A DNA stretch of 64,000 nt from Bacillus sp. REN16 (GCF_020731355.1 NZ_JAJFZK010000008.1:1-64000); one strand, 5' to 3'; positions 1-9,116 are shown, counted from the first letter of the stretch. Numbers and translations: made by a program. Notes: a model not told the origin generated them from the sequence alone.

Positions 1-108
1 GGGTTTCCGTCAAAATGAGGACAAAATATCTCGTCATTTTCTGGACATTTCATGATGTCATTAACAAAGTACATTATGAAGCTAATATAAAGTAAAAGGG
101 TGAATAAA

Positions 109-957
109 ATGATTAAATCGTTTTTAATGTTAGGACAGTCAAACATGGCGGGACGCGGGTTTATCCATGAAGTCCCCCCGATTTTTAATGAAAGAATCCA
201 GATGTTGCGTAATGGCAGATGGCAAATGATGACGGAGCCGATCAATTATGATCGTCCTGTTTCAGGAATAAGTCTAGCCGGTTCATTTGCAGATGCATGG
301 TGTCGTCAAAATCAAGAAGATACGATTGGTTTAATACCTTGTGCAGAAGGTGGAAGCACGCTGGATGAATGGGCGGTAGATCAAGTACTTTTTAGACATG
401 CAATAACGGAAGCGAAATTTGCTATGCAGAATAGTGAATTAACAGGAATTCTATGGCATCAGGGTGAAAGTGATAGTATAAATGGTAACTATAAAGTCTA
501 TTACAAAAAATTACTTTCAATTATTGAGGCGCTTAGAAAGGAATTGAATGCTCCAGATATTCCTCTCATTATCGGTGGTTTGGGGGATTTTTTAGGCAAA
601 GAGGGATTCGGAAAAAACTGTACAGAATATAACCTTATTAATCAAGAGTTGCAAAAATTTGCATTTGAACAGGACAATTGCTATTTTGTCACAGCCGAAG
701 GTTTAACATCTAATCCTGATGGAATACATATTGATGCAATATCTCAAAGGAAATTTGGTTTGCGCTACTATGAAGCCTTTTCTAATAAGCAGCATGTATT
801 GAAGCCGCTAATAAATGAAAATGAGTTGCTCAATCTCATTCCCTCAAGAAATCATTCAAAATCGGAAATGATATATATGAAGATTTTAGATTTGTCGTTA
901 GGAAATATATCATATGAAGAATTTGAATCTCAGCTTATGCAAATCAATGAAGGGTAA
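109..957 (+). CDS. SGNH/sialate O-acetylesterase-like hydrolase
   Basis: A protein of about 282 residues starting with block I of the SGNH/sialate O-acetylesterase (DUF303, SASA) family: MLGQSNMAGRG holds the candidate nucleophile Ser. A central HQGESD block and a C-terminal DGIHID block (candidate catalytic Asp-His) complete the expected triad. Such enzymes remove acetyl groups from sugars or act on related esters. There is no signal peptide, so it is probably cytoplasmic. ATG at 109 is preferred over an in-frame GTG at 100 because AAAGGG at 95-100 lies about 8 bases upstream of it. The natural substrate cannot be read from context; it stands alone ahead of truA. Confidence 0.8.
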   Translation: MIKSFLMLGQSNMAGRGFIHEVPPIFNERIQMLRNGRWQMMTEPINYDRPVSGISLAGSFADAWCRQNQEDTIGLIPCAEGGSTLDEWAVDQVLFRHAITEAKFAMQNSELTGILWHQGESDSINGNYKVYYKKLLSIIEALRKELNAPDIPLIIGGLGDFLGKEGFGKNCTEYNLINQELQKFAFEQDNCYFVTAEGLTSNPDGIHIDAISQRKFGLRYYEAFSNKQHVLKPLINENELLNLIPSRNHSKSEMIYMKILDLSLGNISYEEFESQLMQINEG

Positions 958-998
958 CTTTTGTATTCTAAATTAAGATCTCTAACAAGGAGAAAGCA

Positions 999-1736
999 AT
1001 GAACAATTATAAATTAACCATTCAGTATGATGGTGGCCGTTACAAGGGTTGGCAGCGACTTGGTGATGGTGACATTTCCATTCAAGGGAAAATTGAAAAT
1101 GTATTAACAGAGCTGGCAGGAGAAAAGATTGAAATCATTGGATCTGGACGTACGGATGCAGGTGTACATGCTCTTGCGCAAATCGCTAATTTTAAAATGA
1201 GTAAGAATGCAACAGAAGATGAAGTGATGCATTATTTAAACCGATATCTTCCTAATGATATTAGCGTTGTGGATGTTACGATCATTCATGATCGTTTTCA
1301 TGCGCGCTATAATGCGAAAGATAAAACCTATTTGTATAAGATTTGGAACATGCCATATCCACATCCTTTCATGAGAAAGTACAGTATGCATGTGGAGGAA
1401 AAGCTTGATATCGAAAAAATGAGAAAGGCAGCTCACTATTTTCTAGGTAAGCATGATTTTACTTCGTATTCCAACGCAAAGTCGAAGAAAAAATCCATGG
1501 TGCGTGAAATATACTCACTTGATATAAATGAAAATGCGGGCTTTATTGAAATCAAAGTGAGAGGCAATGGCTTCCTATACAATATGGTGAGAAAAATTGT
1601 CGGAACGCTAATTGAAGTTGGATTAGGAGAAAAAGATGCAGCTGCAATCCCAAGTATTCTCGAATCAAAAGAAAGAATTCAAACAGGCCGCATGGCGGAT
1701 GCAGAAGGATTATATTTGGAGAGGGTTGGGTTTTAA
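999..1736 (+). CDS. truA: tRNA pseudouridine(38-40) synthase TruA
   Basis: 245 residues, the usual length for TruA, which isomerises uridines 38-40 in the anticodon stem of many tRNAs. The catalytic Asp sits at about residue 53 in GSGRTDAGVHA, and the N-terminal YDGGRYKGWQ and the later GNGFLYNMVRKIVGTLIEVG blocks are family hallmarks. A good Shine-Dalgarno (AAGGAG) precedes the ATG. In many Bacillaceae a truA copy lies in the ribosomal-protein/ecf region; here it is separate and follows an esterase gene, so it may be a second truA-like paralogue. Family is certain; paralogue status is inference. Confidence 0.93.
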   Translation: MNNYKLTIQYDGGRYKGWQRLGDGDISIQGKIENVLTELAGEKIEIIGSGRTDAGVHALAQIANFKMSKNATEDEVMHYLNRYLPNDISVVDVTIIHDRFHARYNAKDKTYLYKIWNMPYPHPFMRKYSMHVEEKLDIEKMRKAAHYFLGKHDFTSYSNAKSKKKSMVREIYSLDINENAGFIEIKVRGNGFLYNMVRKIVGTLIEVGLGEKDAAAIPSILESKERIQTGRMADAEGLYLERVGF

Positions 1737-2150
1737 ACTATCACCTTATATTTTATACCAACAATTACTTTTGAAAATAGTAATAACGCGAAAATTGGAA
1801 GAGTTATACTATCAGGAATTAGAAGAATCTGAGGAGTATTTTGCGGAAAGCATTAGCATGCAGCGAAAAGAAGCGTCCAAAAAGTCTGAACTATTTTTAT
1901 TACTCCAGGTAGTATTGCCGCTTGCTTAGATGGCATTAAGGTTAAATTTTGGATGTTGGTTTATAATTAATATAAAACCCATAATTTCATAAAATTTAAT
2001 TCTGGTGCCTGTCACTCAGTTAACCCCTGTGTTGCCAGGCACAATCCGGACATGTTGAGTATATAGCCGATCGACAATAAAATGATTATTGTTAGTGTAA
2101 TAATAAGGAAAATAAATAATGTTAATATCTGGATAGCTTTTGTGAAAGCG
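1737..2150. other. Gene-free stretch after truA
   Basis: No convincing coding sequence. Open frames here are short and overlap the truA end out of frame. The stretch contains one degenerate copy of the dispersed GGTGCC-type palindrome (2004-2042) and AT-rich sequence leading into the promoter of the next gene. Confidence 0.5.
2004..2042 (+). repeat. Degenerate GGTGCC...GGCAC palindrome
   Basis: GGTGCCTGTCAC opens and GTTGCCAGGCAC closes this hairpin-forming element. It belongs to the dispersed palindrome family also seen at 3019, 15052, 22243, 22984, 41181 and 42030, but it lacks the terminal T-run, so it is a poor terminator. Confidence 0.5.
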
Positions 2151-2159
2151 TGATATAAT
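2151..2159 (+). promoter_or_regulatory. Extended -10 promoter element
   Basis: TGATATAAT (TGn plus a perfect TATAAT) lies 33 bases upstream of the ATG at 2192. No good -35 is seen at 17 bases, which fits an extended -10 promoter for the 2192/2412 gene pair. Confidence 0.5.
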
Positions 2160-2191
2160 CAGTGTAGGATAAATTTAAAGGTGTGGTTACG

Positions 2192-2425
2192 ATGAGAAAA
2201 ATGGATTTTTCCGAGTTAAATGAAACAATTTTTGAGAAGAAAAGTGAAGTTGAGCGGACCATTTTACGTACCAAATCTTCTGATAGACTATTTAGAACAA
2301 GACCTCGAGATGAGGGTGAGGCTAAGATATTAGATGAGTTATGCATACAACGTTGGAAAAAGGCTGAAGAGGAAGGGAAGATAAAATATATCAGTAAGCG
2401 GATGTGGGACTATGAACTCGATTAA
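2192..2425 (+). CDS. Small charged protein upstream of nucleotidyltransferase
   Basis: A 77-residue, highly charged protein rich in Glu, Lys and Arg, predicted soluble, with no motif I recognise. The ATG at 2192 has AAAGGTG 8 bases upstream, better than the in-frame GTG at 2183. Its end overlaps the start of the next gene by 14 bases, so the two are translationally coupled and probably work together. A small regulator or antitoxin partner of the nucleotidyltransferase is a reasonable guess from size and position only; a plain hypothetical protein is equally possible. Confidence 0.6.
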   Translation: MRKMDFSELNETIFEKKSEVERTILRTKSSDRLFRTRPRDEGEAKILDELCIQRWKKAEEEGKIKYISKRMWDYELD

Positions 2426-2978
2426 TGATGCAAAACAAAAGATCATTGAATTGGAATCTAAAAGTAATTTTGAAAAAATGGTGCAAGTAGCTGCCATTCT
2501 TACAAAAGTCTTGGAAGAAAAACACATCCGCCCAGTAATTGTCGGCGGTTTGGCAGTAGAAATCTACACTCGTAGCGACTACACAACGGTCGATATTGAT
2601 ATGATTATTAGTGATCGTGAGCTTGCGGGGGAAATTTTAGTGCAACTGGGGTTCAGTGTTGAAGGTAGACACTGGTATCATGATAAATTAATGGTCAGTA
2701 TTGAAATTCCAAATGATATTTTAGAAGATGCCGATGATAGAAAAATTACTAAATTGCGTATTAGTGAAAATTACTGCGTGTATGTTATTGGAATAGAAGA
2801 TATCATTTTGGACCGTTTAAGAGCATGCATACATTGGAAATCAAGTTCTGATTGTGAATGGGGAAAAAGAATGTTCCTCCTTCACTATGACCGTATTGAT
2901 ATTAAATATATGAAGGAAGTTTCTGAAAAAGATTTAACTAGAAAAATGTTAGACAAATGGATAGAAGAATCTAAATGA
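2412..2978 (+). CDS. Nucleotidyltransferase-fold protein (DUF6036/AbiEii-like)
   Basis: 188 residues. After a helical N-terminus, IVGGLAVEIY (about 43-52) and TTVDIDMI (about 58-65) form the GG...DxD signature of minimal nucleotidyltransferases such as DUF6036 and AbiEii-type proteins, which transfer a nucleotide to protein or RNA targets. No membrane or export signal is visible. It overlaps the preceding small gene by 14 bases. Families with this fold include type IV toxin-antitoxin toxins, but antibiotic-type nucleotidyltransferases and uncharacterised household members also exist; the toxin reading is inference. Confidence 0.65.
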   Translation: MNSINDAKQKIIELESKSNFEKMVQVAAILTKVLEEKHIRPVIVGGLAVEIYTRSDYTTVDIDMIISDRELAGEILVQLGFSVEGRHWYHDKLMVSIEIPNDILEDADDRKITKLRISENYCVYVIGIEDIILDRLRACIHWKSSSDCEWGKRMFLLHYDRIDIKYMKEVSEKDLTRKMLDKWIEESK

Positions 2979-3018
2979 ATTTGTGAATTTTCACAAAGTA
3001 CAATGTTTTTATAGAAAG

Positions 3019-3075
3019 AGGGCCTGCCCCCAGCGGATTAATGCGAAACCGCGACTTGGGGTCAGGCCCTTTTAG
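3019..3075 (+). terminator. Palindromic repeat copy acting as terminator
   Basis: AGGGCCTGCCCCCA pairs with TGGGGTCAGGCCCT across a loop and is followed by TTTTAG. It is a member of the dispersed palindrome family and the likely terminator of the nucleotidyltransferase transcript that ends at 2978. Confidence 0.7.
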
Positions 3076-3305
3076 TTTCATCATTCAGCTCTTTTGGTAT
3101 TCTATCAAACTAATTGGTTATAATATTATTATACATAACCAAATATTGAGGGATAGATATGAATGAATATGAACGACTGCGAAAAGATATGTCAATTATG
3201 AAACATATTAAATAAATCAAGGATTGATACCATTTTATGTTAAAATATATTTGAATATTCAGAATCTCTGGTAAACCTTGTAGTGGAAAAGATAGGGGGA
3301 TATAT

Positions 3306-4074
3306 ATGGAGAGTCAAAAACAAAAAATCAAAAAAAATATTCGAAAAAACCACGAAAAACAAACAAATACATGAATCTGTGCTACTTATAGAAAACTCTA
3401 ATGGAGATTTTTCATACCAACTTGAGTATGGAGGTAAGAAGACAGATTCCCCCATCCTAACGGCAAGTATTACAAAGCTGTTCACAACCACTTGTATTCT
3501 TATTTTGAGAGAGCAAGAAAAACTGTCACTAGACGACAAAATAGCAAAATACTTTGAAGAAGATACGTTGAGTAGCCTTCATATATACAAGGGGCACGAA
3601 TATTCCATGGACCTTACGCTTTCTCATTTATTATTTCATACTAGTGGATTGCCTGATGCCATAGAGGAAGGCAGTAATAAGGCAAAAAAACGTGCTATCT
3701 ATAAGGATAGGCAAATTAGTATTGATGAAACCATCCTGAAAACGAAACAATTGAAACCACATTTTGAACCGGATATGGGAAAAAGAGCCCATTATGCAAA
3801 TGTAAACTTTGATTTACTAGGAAAAATAATTGAAATAGTTACTGATTCAACCTTAGAAGATGTTTATAAGCAATTTATTTTCGAGCCTTTAGGACTTCAA
3901 AATACATACCTTCCGATAGAAAATGATGATTTTGTTCCCAATGTTTACTATAAGGACACCCCCTTCTATCTTCCGAAAATGATTAGAAGTATTCGCGCCA
4001 GTGGCGGTTGTATTTCTACGGCTCGTGAATTAATGATATTTATCAAGGCCAGGAATGAGTTCAACTCACCATGA
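3306..4074 (+). pseudogene. Broken class C beta-lactamase-like serine hydrolase
   Basis: The readable frame carries the SxxK motif (ASITKLFT), LSHLLFHTSGLPD and a YAN motif (HYANVNFD), all typical of the beta-lactamase/penicillin-binding-protein-like serine hydrolases (PF00144). The natural start appears to be ATG 3306, placed after GGGGG at 3296-3300, but that frame stops after 22 codons. The homologous frame is entered only through a frameshift in the A-rich tract near 3330-3355. The 3' end also stops about 70 or more residues short of family length, before the third catalytic motif. It is a decayed gene with two lesions; the sequence otherwise remains well conserved, so the decay is probably recent. 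Confidence 0.75.
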
Positions 4075-4142
4075 ACAAGTGATTGTATACGAGGTATTTA
4101 CATCTTTCATAAAAATTAGAAAGTTGGATAAATGACTTTAAA

Positions 4143-4158
4143 TTGACGTTAGCGTCAA
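4143..4158 (+). promoter_or_regulatory. Inverted repeat, candidate MerR operator
   Basis: TTGACG-TTAG-CGTCAA is a perfect 6-4-6 dyad, followed at 4162 by TATACT, a good -10. MerR-family regulators bind such dyads at their target promoters, and the MerR gene starts 33 bases downstream, so autoregulation of the operon is likely. This is inference from position and symmetry. Confidence 0.5.
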
Positions 4159-4190
4159 TGTTATACTTGGGAAAACGGAGGGATACTCAA

Positions 4191-4574
4191 ATGAAATCTA
4201 TTAAAGTAATAGCAAAAGAATATGGGCTTTCTACACGTGCGTTACGCTATTATGAGGAGCTCGGTATATTAAGTTCGCACCGGGTAGATAATGGTATCCG
4301 ACATTTTTCAAAAAGGGAGGAGGCAAAGTTGAAACTGATTCTTAGGGGAAAAACGTATGGATTTTCACTTGAGGAAATTAAAGAGATGGTATTGCTGTTT
4401 GATTATGACCGCTCCGGAAAGAAGCAACTAGAGAAGACGATCGAATTCGGCCAACAAAAGTTAAAGGAAATTGACAGTAAAATTGAAGAACTTTTAGAGA
4501 TTCGCGAGGAAATTGTGAAAACGGACCGTTTATTTCGAGAAAAATTACAGTTGTTAATGGAGGATGAAAAATGA
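4191..4574 (+). CDS. MerR-family transcriptional regulator
   Basis: 127 residues. The N-terminal winged-helix has the MerR signature VIAKEYGLSTRALRYYEELG, followed by a FSKREEAKLKLI wing region and a C-terminal coiled-coil dimerisation helix (about 80-115). No effector-binding domain or metal-binding cysteine is present, as in small MerR proteins of the LiuR type. ATG 4191 is preceded by GGAGG at 4178-4182. The stop overlaps the start of the acyl-CoA ligase gene (ATGA), so it is the first gene of a three-gene fatty-acid or organic-acid catabolic operon, which it probably controls. The inducer is likely an acyl-CoA, by analogy with LiuR. Confidence 0.85.
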   Translation: MKSIKVIAKEYGLSTRALRYYEELGILSSHRVDNGIRHFSKREEAKLKLILRGKTYGFSLEEIKEMVLLFDYDRSGKKQLEKTIEFGQQKLKEIDSKIEELLEIREEIVKTDRLFREKLQLLMEDEK

Positions 4575-6088
4575 ATATTTCAAATTTATTATCTCGACAT
4601 GCGAGAAAGTATCCACATAACATTGCCGTGATCAGTATGGAACATGAAACAACCTATCAAGCGTTAGATGAAGAAGCGAATCGATTAGGGAATGTTTTAC
4701 TTGAAGCACATATTTCAAAAGGTGATAAAGTGGCCATTTTTATGCCAAATGTTCGTGAGTTTGCGGCACTTTATTTCGCCATTCAACGAGTTGGCGCCAT
4801 TGTAGTTCCGGTAAATGCAAAGTTTGTAACGAGTGAACTTGAGTATGTTCTTTCACATAGTGATGCAAAAGCCCTTTTCGTTCATGAGTTGTTAATGGAA
4901 CAAGCAAAAAAGGTCCAATTTACTGGATTAAAAGTAAAAACTGGGAAGGAAATGGCTGATTGGCAAAGTTATGGTGAACTTGTAGAGAAGGCAAATAATG
5001 ATGCAGTACGATGCAATCTTGTAGAGGATGATGATTCAACATTACTTTACACATCTGGCACGACAGGCAATCCCAAGGGTGTGTTACTGACAAACCGTAA
5101 TGTGTTAACCGTATCACATATGATTGCGATTGAGATGGAGGTAAAACCTGAAAGCCGATTACTCATTATGATGCCACTTACCCATTCAGCACCATTAAAT
5201 TTATTTTTCGTGACAGCCATTTTAGTTGGCGCAACGGCTGTATTCACACCGACATTTACACCAAATTTATTTATTGACACGATTGAAAAGTATCGAACGA
5301 CACATTTCTTCGGAGCACCGGTAGCCTATTTATTAACGGCTTCTAATGAAAAAATGAAAACAGCAGATTTATCCTCGATGAAATATTGGGTTTATGGCGG
5401 GGCTCCATTATCGAAACAGGAAGTTGCTTATATCCAAAAGCAATTCCAAACAGATCGCCTCGTTTGCGTCTATGGTTTAACGGAAGCGGGTCCAAGCGGT
5501 ACGATTTTGCATGCAGAAGAGCATTTAGAGAAGCCAGGCTCTATTGGCCGTCGCGCTCCATTCGGTACGGAAATCCGGATTATTAATGAGGATAATGAAG
5601 ACCTTGCACCAGGTGAAATTGGTGAAATCATCTTATATGGTGAAGGAAATATGAAGGAATACTATAAAAATCCTGAGGAAACGAGCAAGGTATTTATTGA
5701 TGGCTGGATACGCTCGGGCGATTTGGCTTTCATGGATGAGGATGGTTATTACTACATTGTCGACCGTAAGAAAGATGTGATCATTTCTGGCGGTGTAAAT
5801 ATTTATCCAAAGGAAATTGAGGATATCGTTTTGCTGCATCCTGCTATAATTGAAACCGCTGTTATAGGTATTCCGCATCCAGAATGGGGCGAAACGGTGA
5901 AAGTAATTTATGCGGCGAATACTGAGCTACCAGAACAGGAAGTACGAACGTTTTTACAAGATAAATTAGCAGCCTATAAAATCCCTAAAATTTACGAGCA
6001 GGTAGAGTCATTGCCACGTAACGCATCTGGCAAAATTTTAAAGCAGCATCTAAGGGAGGAACAAGCGCATGCAAGTGTTGGCGAATAA
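4571..6088 (+). CDS. Acyl-CoA synthetase (AMP-forming), class I adenylate-forming
   Basis: 505 residues, the normal length for fatty-acid-CoA ligases. YTSGTTGNPKG is the AMP-binding P-loop (about residue 159), GWIRSGDLAFMDEDGYYYIV holds the conserved Asp, DRKKDVI the hinge, and NASGKILK the C-terminal catalytic Lys. It activates a carboxylic acid with ATP and CoA in the cytoplasm. The start overlaps the MerR stop by 4 bases and the end overlaps the dehydrogenase start by 20, showing tight coupling. Chain-length preference cannot be told; medium or long acyl chains, or aryl acids, are all possible. Confidence 0.9.
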   Translation: MNISNLLSRHARKYPHNIAVISMEHETTYQALDEEANRLGNVLLEAHISKGDKVAIFMPNVREFAALYFAIQRVGAIVVPVNAKFVTSELEYVLSHSDAKALFVHELLMEQAKKVQFTGLKVKTGKEMADWQSYGELVEKANNDAVRCNLVEDDDSTLLYTSGTTGNPKGVLLTNRNVLTVSHMIAIEMEVKPESRLLIMMPLTHSAPLNLFFVTAILVGATAVFTPTFTPNLFIDTIEKYRTTHFFGAPVAYLLTASNEKMKTADLSSMKYWVYGGAPLSKQEVAYIQKQFQTDRLVCVYGLTEAGPSGTILHAEEHLEKPGSIGRRAPFGTEIRIINEDNEDLAPGEIGEIILYGEGNMKEYYKNPEETSKVFIDGWIRSGDLAFMDEDGYYYIVDRKKDVIISGGVNIYPKEIEDIVLLHPAIIETAVIGIPHPEWGETVKVIYAANTELPEQEVRTFLQDKLAAYKIPKIYEQVESLPRNASGKILKQHLREEQAHASVGE

Positions 6089-7706
6089 ACAACAAAAGAA
6101 AAATAATTTTTATGAAAGTGACGAAACGCTACATCAGATTTTAAAGCAAAAGCTTTCACCAGCGTTTTTTCAGTTTGCTGATCAGGAGCTTCTGAAGTTC
6201 GGTGAGCGTTGTGCGGGTCCAATCGATCAGCGTGCGAAGGTAACAGATCGAGAAGGTGAACCGAGACTGCAGCGCTATGATGAATACGGAGAAGAAGTGA
6301 GCCGGGTCATTGTAAATGAAGGCTATTTGCAAACGGTTAAAGAAACGTATGAAACAGGCATTGTTGGTTATGTGCATAAAGACATTCCGGCTCTGAATCA
6401 GAAGGGGAATTATGTGTATAGCTTTGCACAAGGCTATTTATTATCGCATGCAGAGCCTGGCTTTTATTGTCCTGTAACCTTAACAATGGCAACGGCATTT
6501 TTGTTAGATCATTATGCGAGTGACGAGCTCAAGCAACGGTTTTTACCACATGTCATTGCAACAGGAGATGTAGAGCTTTATGAAGGGGCAACCTTTTTAA
6601 CTGAACGTCAAGGAGGTTCAGATGTTGGAGCGAACACATTAGAGGCAAGATGGGAAGATGGTCAGTGGCGCCTATATGGCGAAAAATATTTTGCTTCCAA
6701 TGCAGGAATGTGCGGTGTGGCAATGGTACTCGCTCGAAAACAAGGTGCACCAAGCGGCTCAAAAGGGCTGACACTATTTGCGGTTCCGTGGCATACGGAA
6801 GATGGCGCACTTAATCATTTACGCATTCGTCGATTAAAAGATAAATTAGGGGTAAAGGCTGTTCCATCAGGAGAAGTGGAATTTGAAGGGGCGATTGCTT
6901 ACGTAGTGGGTGATCCAGATAACGGACTTTACTATATGCTTGAAGCATTAAATTTATCTCGTATTTGTAATGCAGCTGCGTCTCTAGGCATCATGAAGCG
7001 TACTTTAGATGAAGCACTCCATTATACAAGTGGTCGCACGGCATTTGGTTATACACTCACAGATTATCCGATGGTGAAAGAAACGCTCTCAACACTAAAG
7101 GCAAAGTGGCATGCTTCTCTAATTGGGTTGTTTGATTTGATTGAACGATATGATAGAGTGACTAAGGGTACAGCTAGCAAAGAGGAACAGCTTGTGGTAC
7201 GCCTATTAATTGCTCTGCTGAAAAAGGAAACAGCAGAACATGCCATTCATTTCGCGCATGAATCGATTGAGCTACACGGTGGAAATGGATTTATCGAGGA
7301 TTTTGTATTAGCACGAATGCTTCGTGATGCACAAGTATTAACGGTGTGGGAAGGGCCAGCCAATATTTTGGCACATGAGCTAATCAGATTATCAAAAAAA
7401 AATGCCCATCAAACATTACTCACACAGCTAGGTAGTACGTCTCACCCGTTATTAAAGCAACGTGTGGCTGCGTTACAGCAAAAGTTTGAAACGTTTGTAA
7501 ACTTACCAGAGGCAATTCAAACACTTGAAGCCAAACCTTTAATGGTCGAGCTTACTCAGTTGTTTGAAGCGGTATGTGCAGTTAGACACGGTGAATTACA
7601 TGGTAAACGTGAGCAAAAGTTAGCTGAAATTTATATTGAACAGTTTTTAGAAAAGCATTCGTTTGGAGAAGTACCACTAGCTGTTAAGTATTATTCACAA
7701 GTTTAA
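6069..7706 (+). CDS. AidB-like acyl-CoA dehydrogenase
   Basis: 545 residues, clearly longer than the roughly 380 of common acyl-CoA dehydrogenases and matching the AidB-like subgroup. TERQGGSDVGANTLEA is the flavin-contacting signature, LKDKLGVKAVPSGEVEFEGA is the middle beta-domain, and HGGNGFIEDFVLARMLRDAQ plus TVWEGPANILAHELI are the C-terminal FAD and substrate blocks. It probably oxidises the acyl-CoA made by the preceding ligase, using FAD and an electron-transfer flavoprotein. GGGAGG at 6054-6059 precedes ATG 6069. E. coli AidB relates to alkylation response, but the operon context here points to catabolism. Confidence 0.88.
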   Translation: MQVLANKQQKKNNFYESDETLHQILKQKLSPAFFQFADQELLKFGERCAGPIDQRAKVTDREGEPRLQRYDEYGEEVSRVIVNEGYLQTVKETYETGIVGYVHKDIPALNQKGNYVYSFAQGYLLSHAEPGFYCPVTLTMATAFLLDHYASDELKQRFLPHVIATGDVELYEGATFLTERQGGSDVGANTLEARWEDGQWRLYGEKYFASNAGMCGVAMVLARKQGAPSGSKGLTLFAVPWHTEDGALNHLRIRRLKDKLGVKAVPSGEVEFEGAIAYVVGDPDNGLYYMLEALNLSRICNAAASLGIMKRTLDEALHYTSGRTAFGYTLTDYPMVKETLSTLKAKWHASLIGLFDLIERYDRVTKGTASKEEQLVVRLLIALLKKETAEHAIHFAHESIELHGGNGFIEDFVLARMLRDAQVLTVWEGPANILAHELIRLSKKNAHQTLLTQLGSTSHPLLKQRVAALQQKFETFVNLPEAIQTLEAKPLMVELTQLFEAVCAVRHGELHGKREQKLAEIYIEQFLEKHSFGEVPLAVKYYSQV

Positions 7707-7743
7707 TATCTAGATAAGTATATTAAGTTATAACTAAACATTA

Positions 7744-7791
7744 AAGCAGATGATTTAGACGGACATACAATGGAGTCTAAGTCGTCTGCTT
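7744..7791 (+). terminator. Hairpin terminator after acyl-CoA operon
   Basis: AAGCAGATGATTTAGAC pairs with GTCTAAGTCGTCTGCTT around a short loop, 40 bases after the dehydrogenase stop. The T-tract is weak (TATTGC), so termination may be assisted by the second hairpin downstream. Confidence 0.6.
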
Positions 7792-7830
7792 ATTGCTGGT
7801 TCTTTAACACAGTAATGAAGAAAATTTGCA

Positions 7831-7882
7831 AGCCTAAAATATGCAGGTTTTATACATAACTTGCATATTTCGGCCTTTTTAC
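7831..7882 (+). terminator. Second hairpin with T-run
   Basis: GCCTAAAATATGCAGGTT pairs with AACTTGCATATTTCGGC and is followed by CTTTTT. It sits in the gap 7707-8055, which otherwise shows no gene. Confidence 0.6.
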
Positions 7883-8055
7883 ATTTATAAAACATACTGC
7901 AATATATAGCATTACAGGGAGTTTTTTAATTTTTGTCTAAGCTTTAATCGCTTCTTCACCACTTTTTCTTTGGCTTTTGAAGTCAGTAAAAAAGGTAATG
8001 AATGAATTGAGTGTATTCAAATTGAGGAGCACGGTTTTTCTTGTGGAGGGACTGT

Positions 8056-8556
8056 TTAATATACTACTCTTGAAGCTGGCACAACCTCAATACCCCGATC
8101 TAGTACTATCAGGTTAGCAAGAATTTGGTTATGATGCTTAATAATTTGGGTTGCAGACAATTCACCCTCATGCGTCGTATATCCATCCTCGACTAAGGTT
8201 ACATGGTAACCAAGGGACAATGCCGCCCGGCAGGTAGTATCCACACAATACTCGGTTCTGAAACCAACGACAACGAGGTGTTCGATGCCAAGTTGCTGCA
8301 GTTTTTCAGCCAAGTTTGTACCGTAAAAAGAATCTGCCGCTTGTTTGGGAATAATGACGTCCTCGGCTCGAGGATTGATCCCTGGAGCAAACTTCCAAAA
8401 TTGTGTTCCATTTCTAAGCATACCCTCATCCTCAAATTGAACATAAAAAATGTGCGTGCCCTCCATTTCTGCCTTGGCAGTCAATTGTTTAATCACTGAT
8501 AAAGTTTCTTCTTTCTTATGTGTGCCCCAAGATGGTCCTAAGGGTTGACGATCTGC
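8056..8556 (-). pseudogene. N-terminally truncated isochorismatase-like cysteine hydrolase
   Basis: Reading leftward, the frame encodes the C-terminal two thirds of an isochorismatase-family hydrolase. GFRTEYCVDTTCRAALSLGY holds the catalytic Cys, and the helical and strand blocks after it are intact. The frame stays open upstream of the apparent GTG/ATG starts (through GPSWGTHKKEETLSV) until a TAA at 8557-8559, but the N-terminal strand with the catalytic Asp (hhhhDxQ) is absent and no Shine-Dalgarno is found. The gene has lost its 5' end and is probably non-functional. Confidence 0.7.
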
Positions 8557-8616
8557 TTACTCTAACATCCGAACGTGAAAGAGCGGCTGTTTTTAAATTA
8601 AGGAGAGTGCTTTAAT

Positions 8617-9102
8617 ATGCGTATGAAATGTTTGTGTGTAACCACCAATGGTAACGTATATGAGATTCCAATTAAACAAATTGATGCGAATAAGGTCGTA
8701 AAAGAAGAGATATCTAATCAAATGGTTTTAATGGTAACACTTGCATATGAAACAGAAAATAGAAAGCCATATCAGTTAGGTCCTATTTGGTTTGAACGTG
8801 TGGTCTTTGATGAGAATGGTGTTTATGATTTTTCAGATGATCATTTATCAGAAAAGAATCATGTACTTCTTGAATATGCAATGTCAGGTATTACAACAGG
8901 TGAGAACAGTCCATTACCAATACCTCCAGCGCCAATTATTCCTTCTGAGAATGAATCTCAGGCTATCAAAACTTACCTTAATAAAAAATATCCATTATTA
9001 TTAAAGAATTCCCCGGATGCCATCAATAATAGTATTCGAAGAAGCAAACAGATTCATGAAGAAAATATAAAGAAATTAAAAAAATCTCATAAATCTACCT
9101 AG
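8617..9102 (+). CDS. Hypothetical protein, 161 residues
   Basis: A soluble protein with no family I recognise. The N-terminal half looks beta-rich (CLCVTTNGNVYEIPIKQI, LGPIWFERVVFDENGVYDFS), a Pro-rich linker PLPIPPAPIIPSE lies near residue 110, and the C-terminus is helical and strongly basic (Lys-rich tail). AAGGAG precedes the ATG at good spacing, supporting expression. It stands alone between the truncated hydrolase and a repeat element, so context says nothing about its job. Confidence 0.6.
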   Translation: MRMKCLCVTTNGNVYEIPIKQIDANKVVKEEISNQMVLMVTLAYETENRKPYQLGPIWFERVVFDENGVYDFSDDHLSEKNHVLLEYAMSGITTGENSPLPIPPAPIIPSENESQAIKTYLNKKYPLLLKNSPDAINNSIRRSKQIHEENIKKLKKSHKST

Positions 9103-9116
9103 TAATCACTTTGTAT

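Noticed and set aside
1636-1929. Plus-strand frame of 97 codons over the truA end
   Set aside because: It overlaps truA in another frame, has no ribosome site, and the composition is not protein-like.
2979-2998. TTTGTGAATTTTCACAAA palindrome downstream of the nucleotidyltransferase
   Set aside because: Spacing is N4 between TTGTGA and TCACAA, not the N6 of Rex or Fnr sites, and it lies after a gene rather than before one.
3159-3215. 18-codon frame MNEYERLRKDMSIMKHIK after GAGGGA
   Set aside because: Too short to support; could be the start of a lost gene or a leader peptide, but nothing confirms either.
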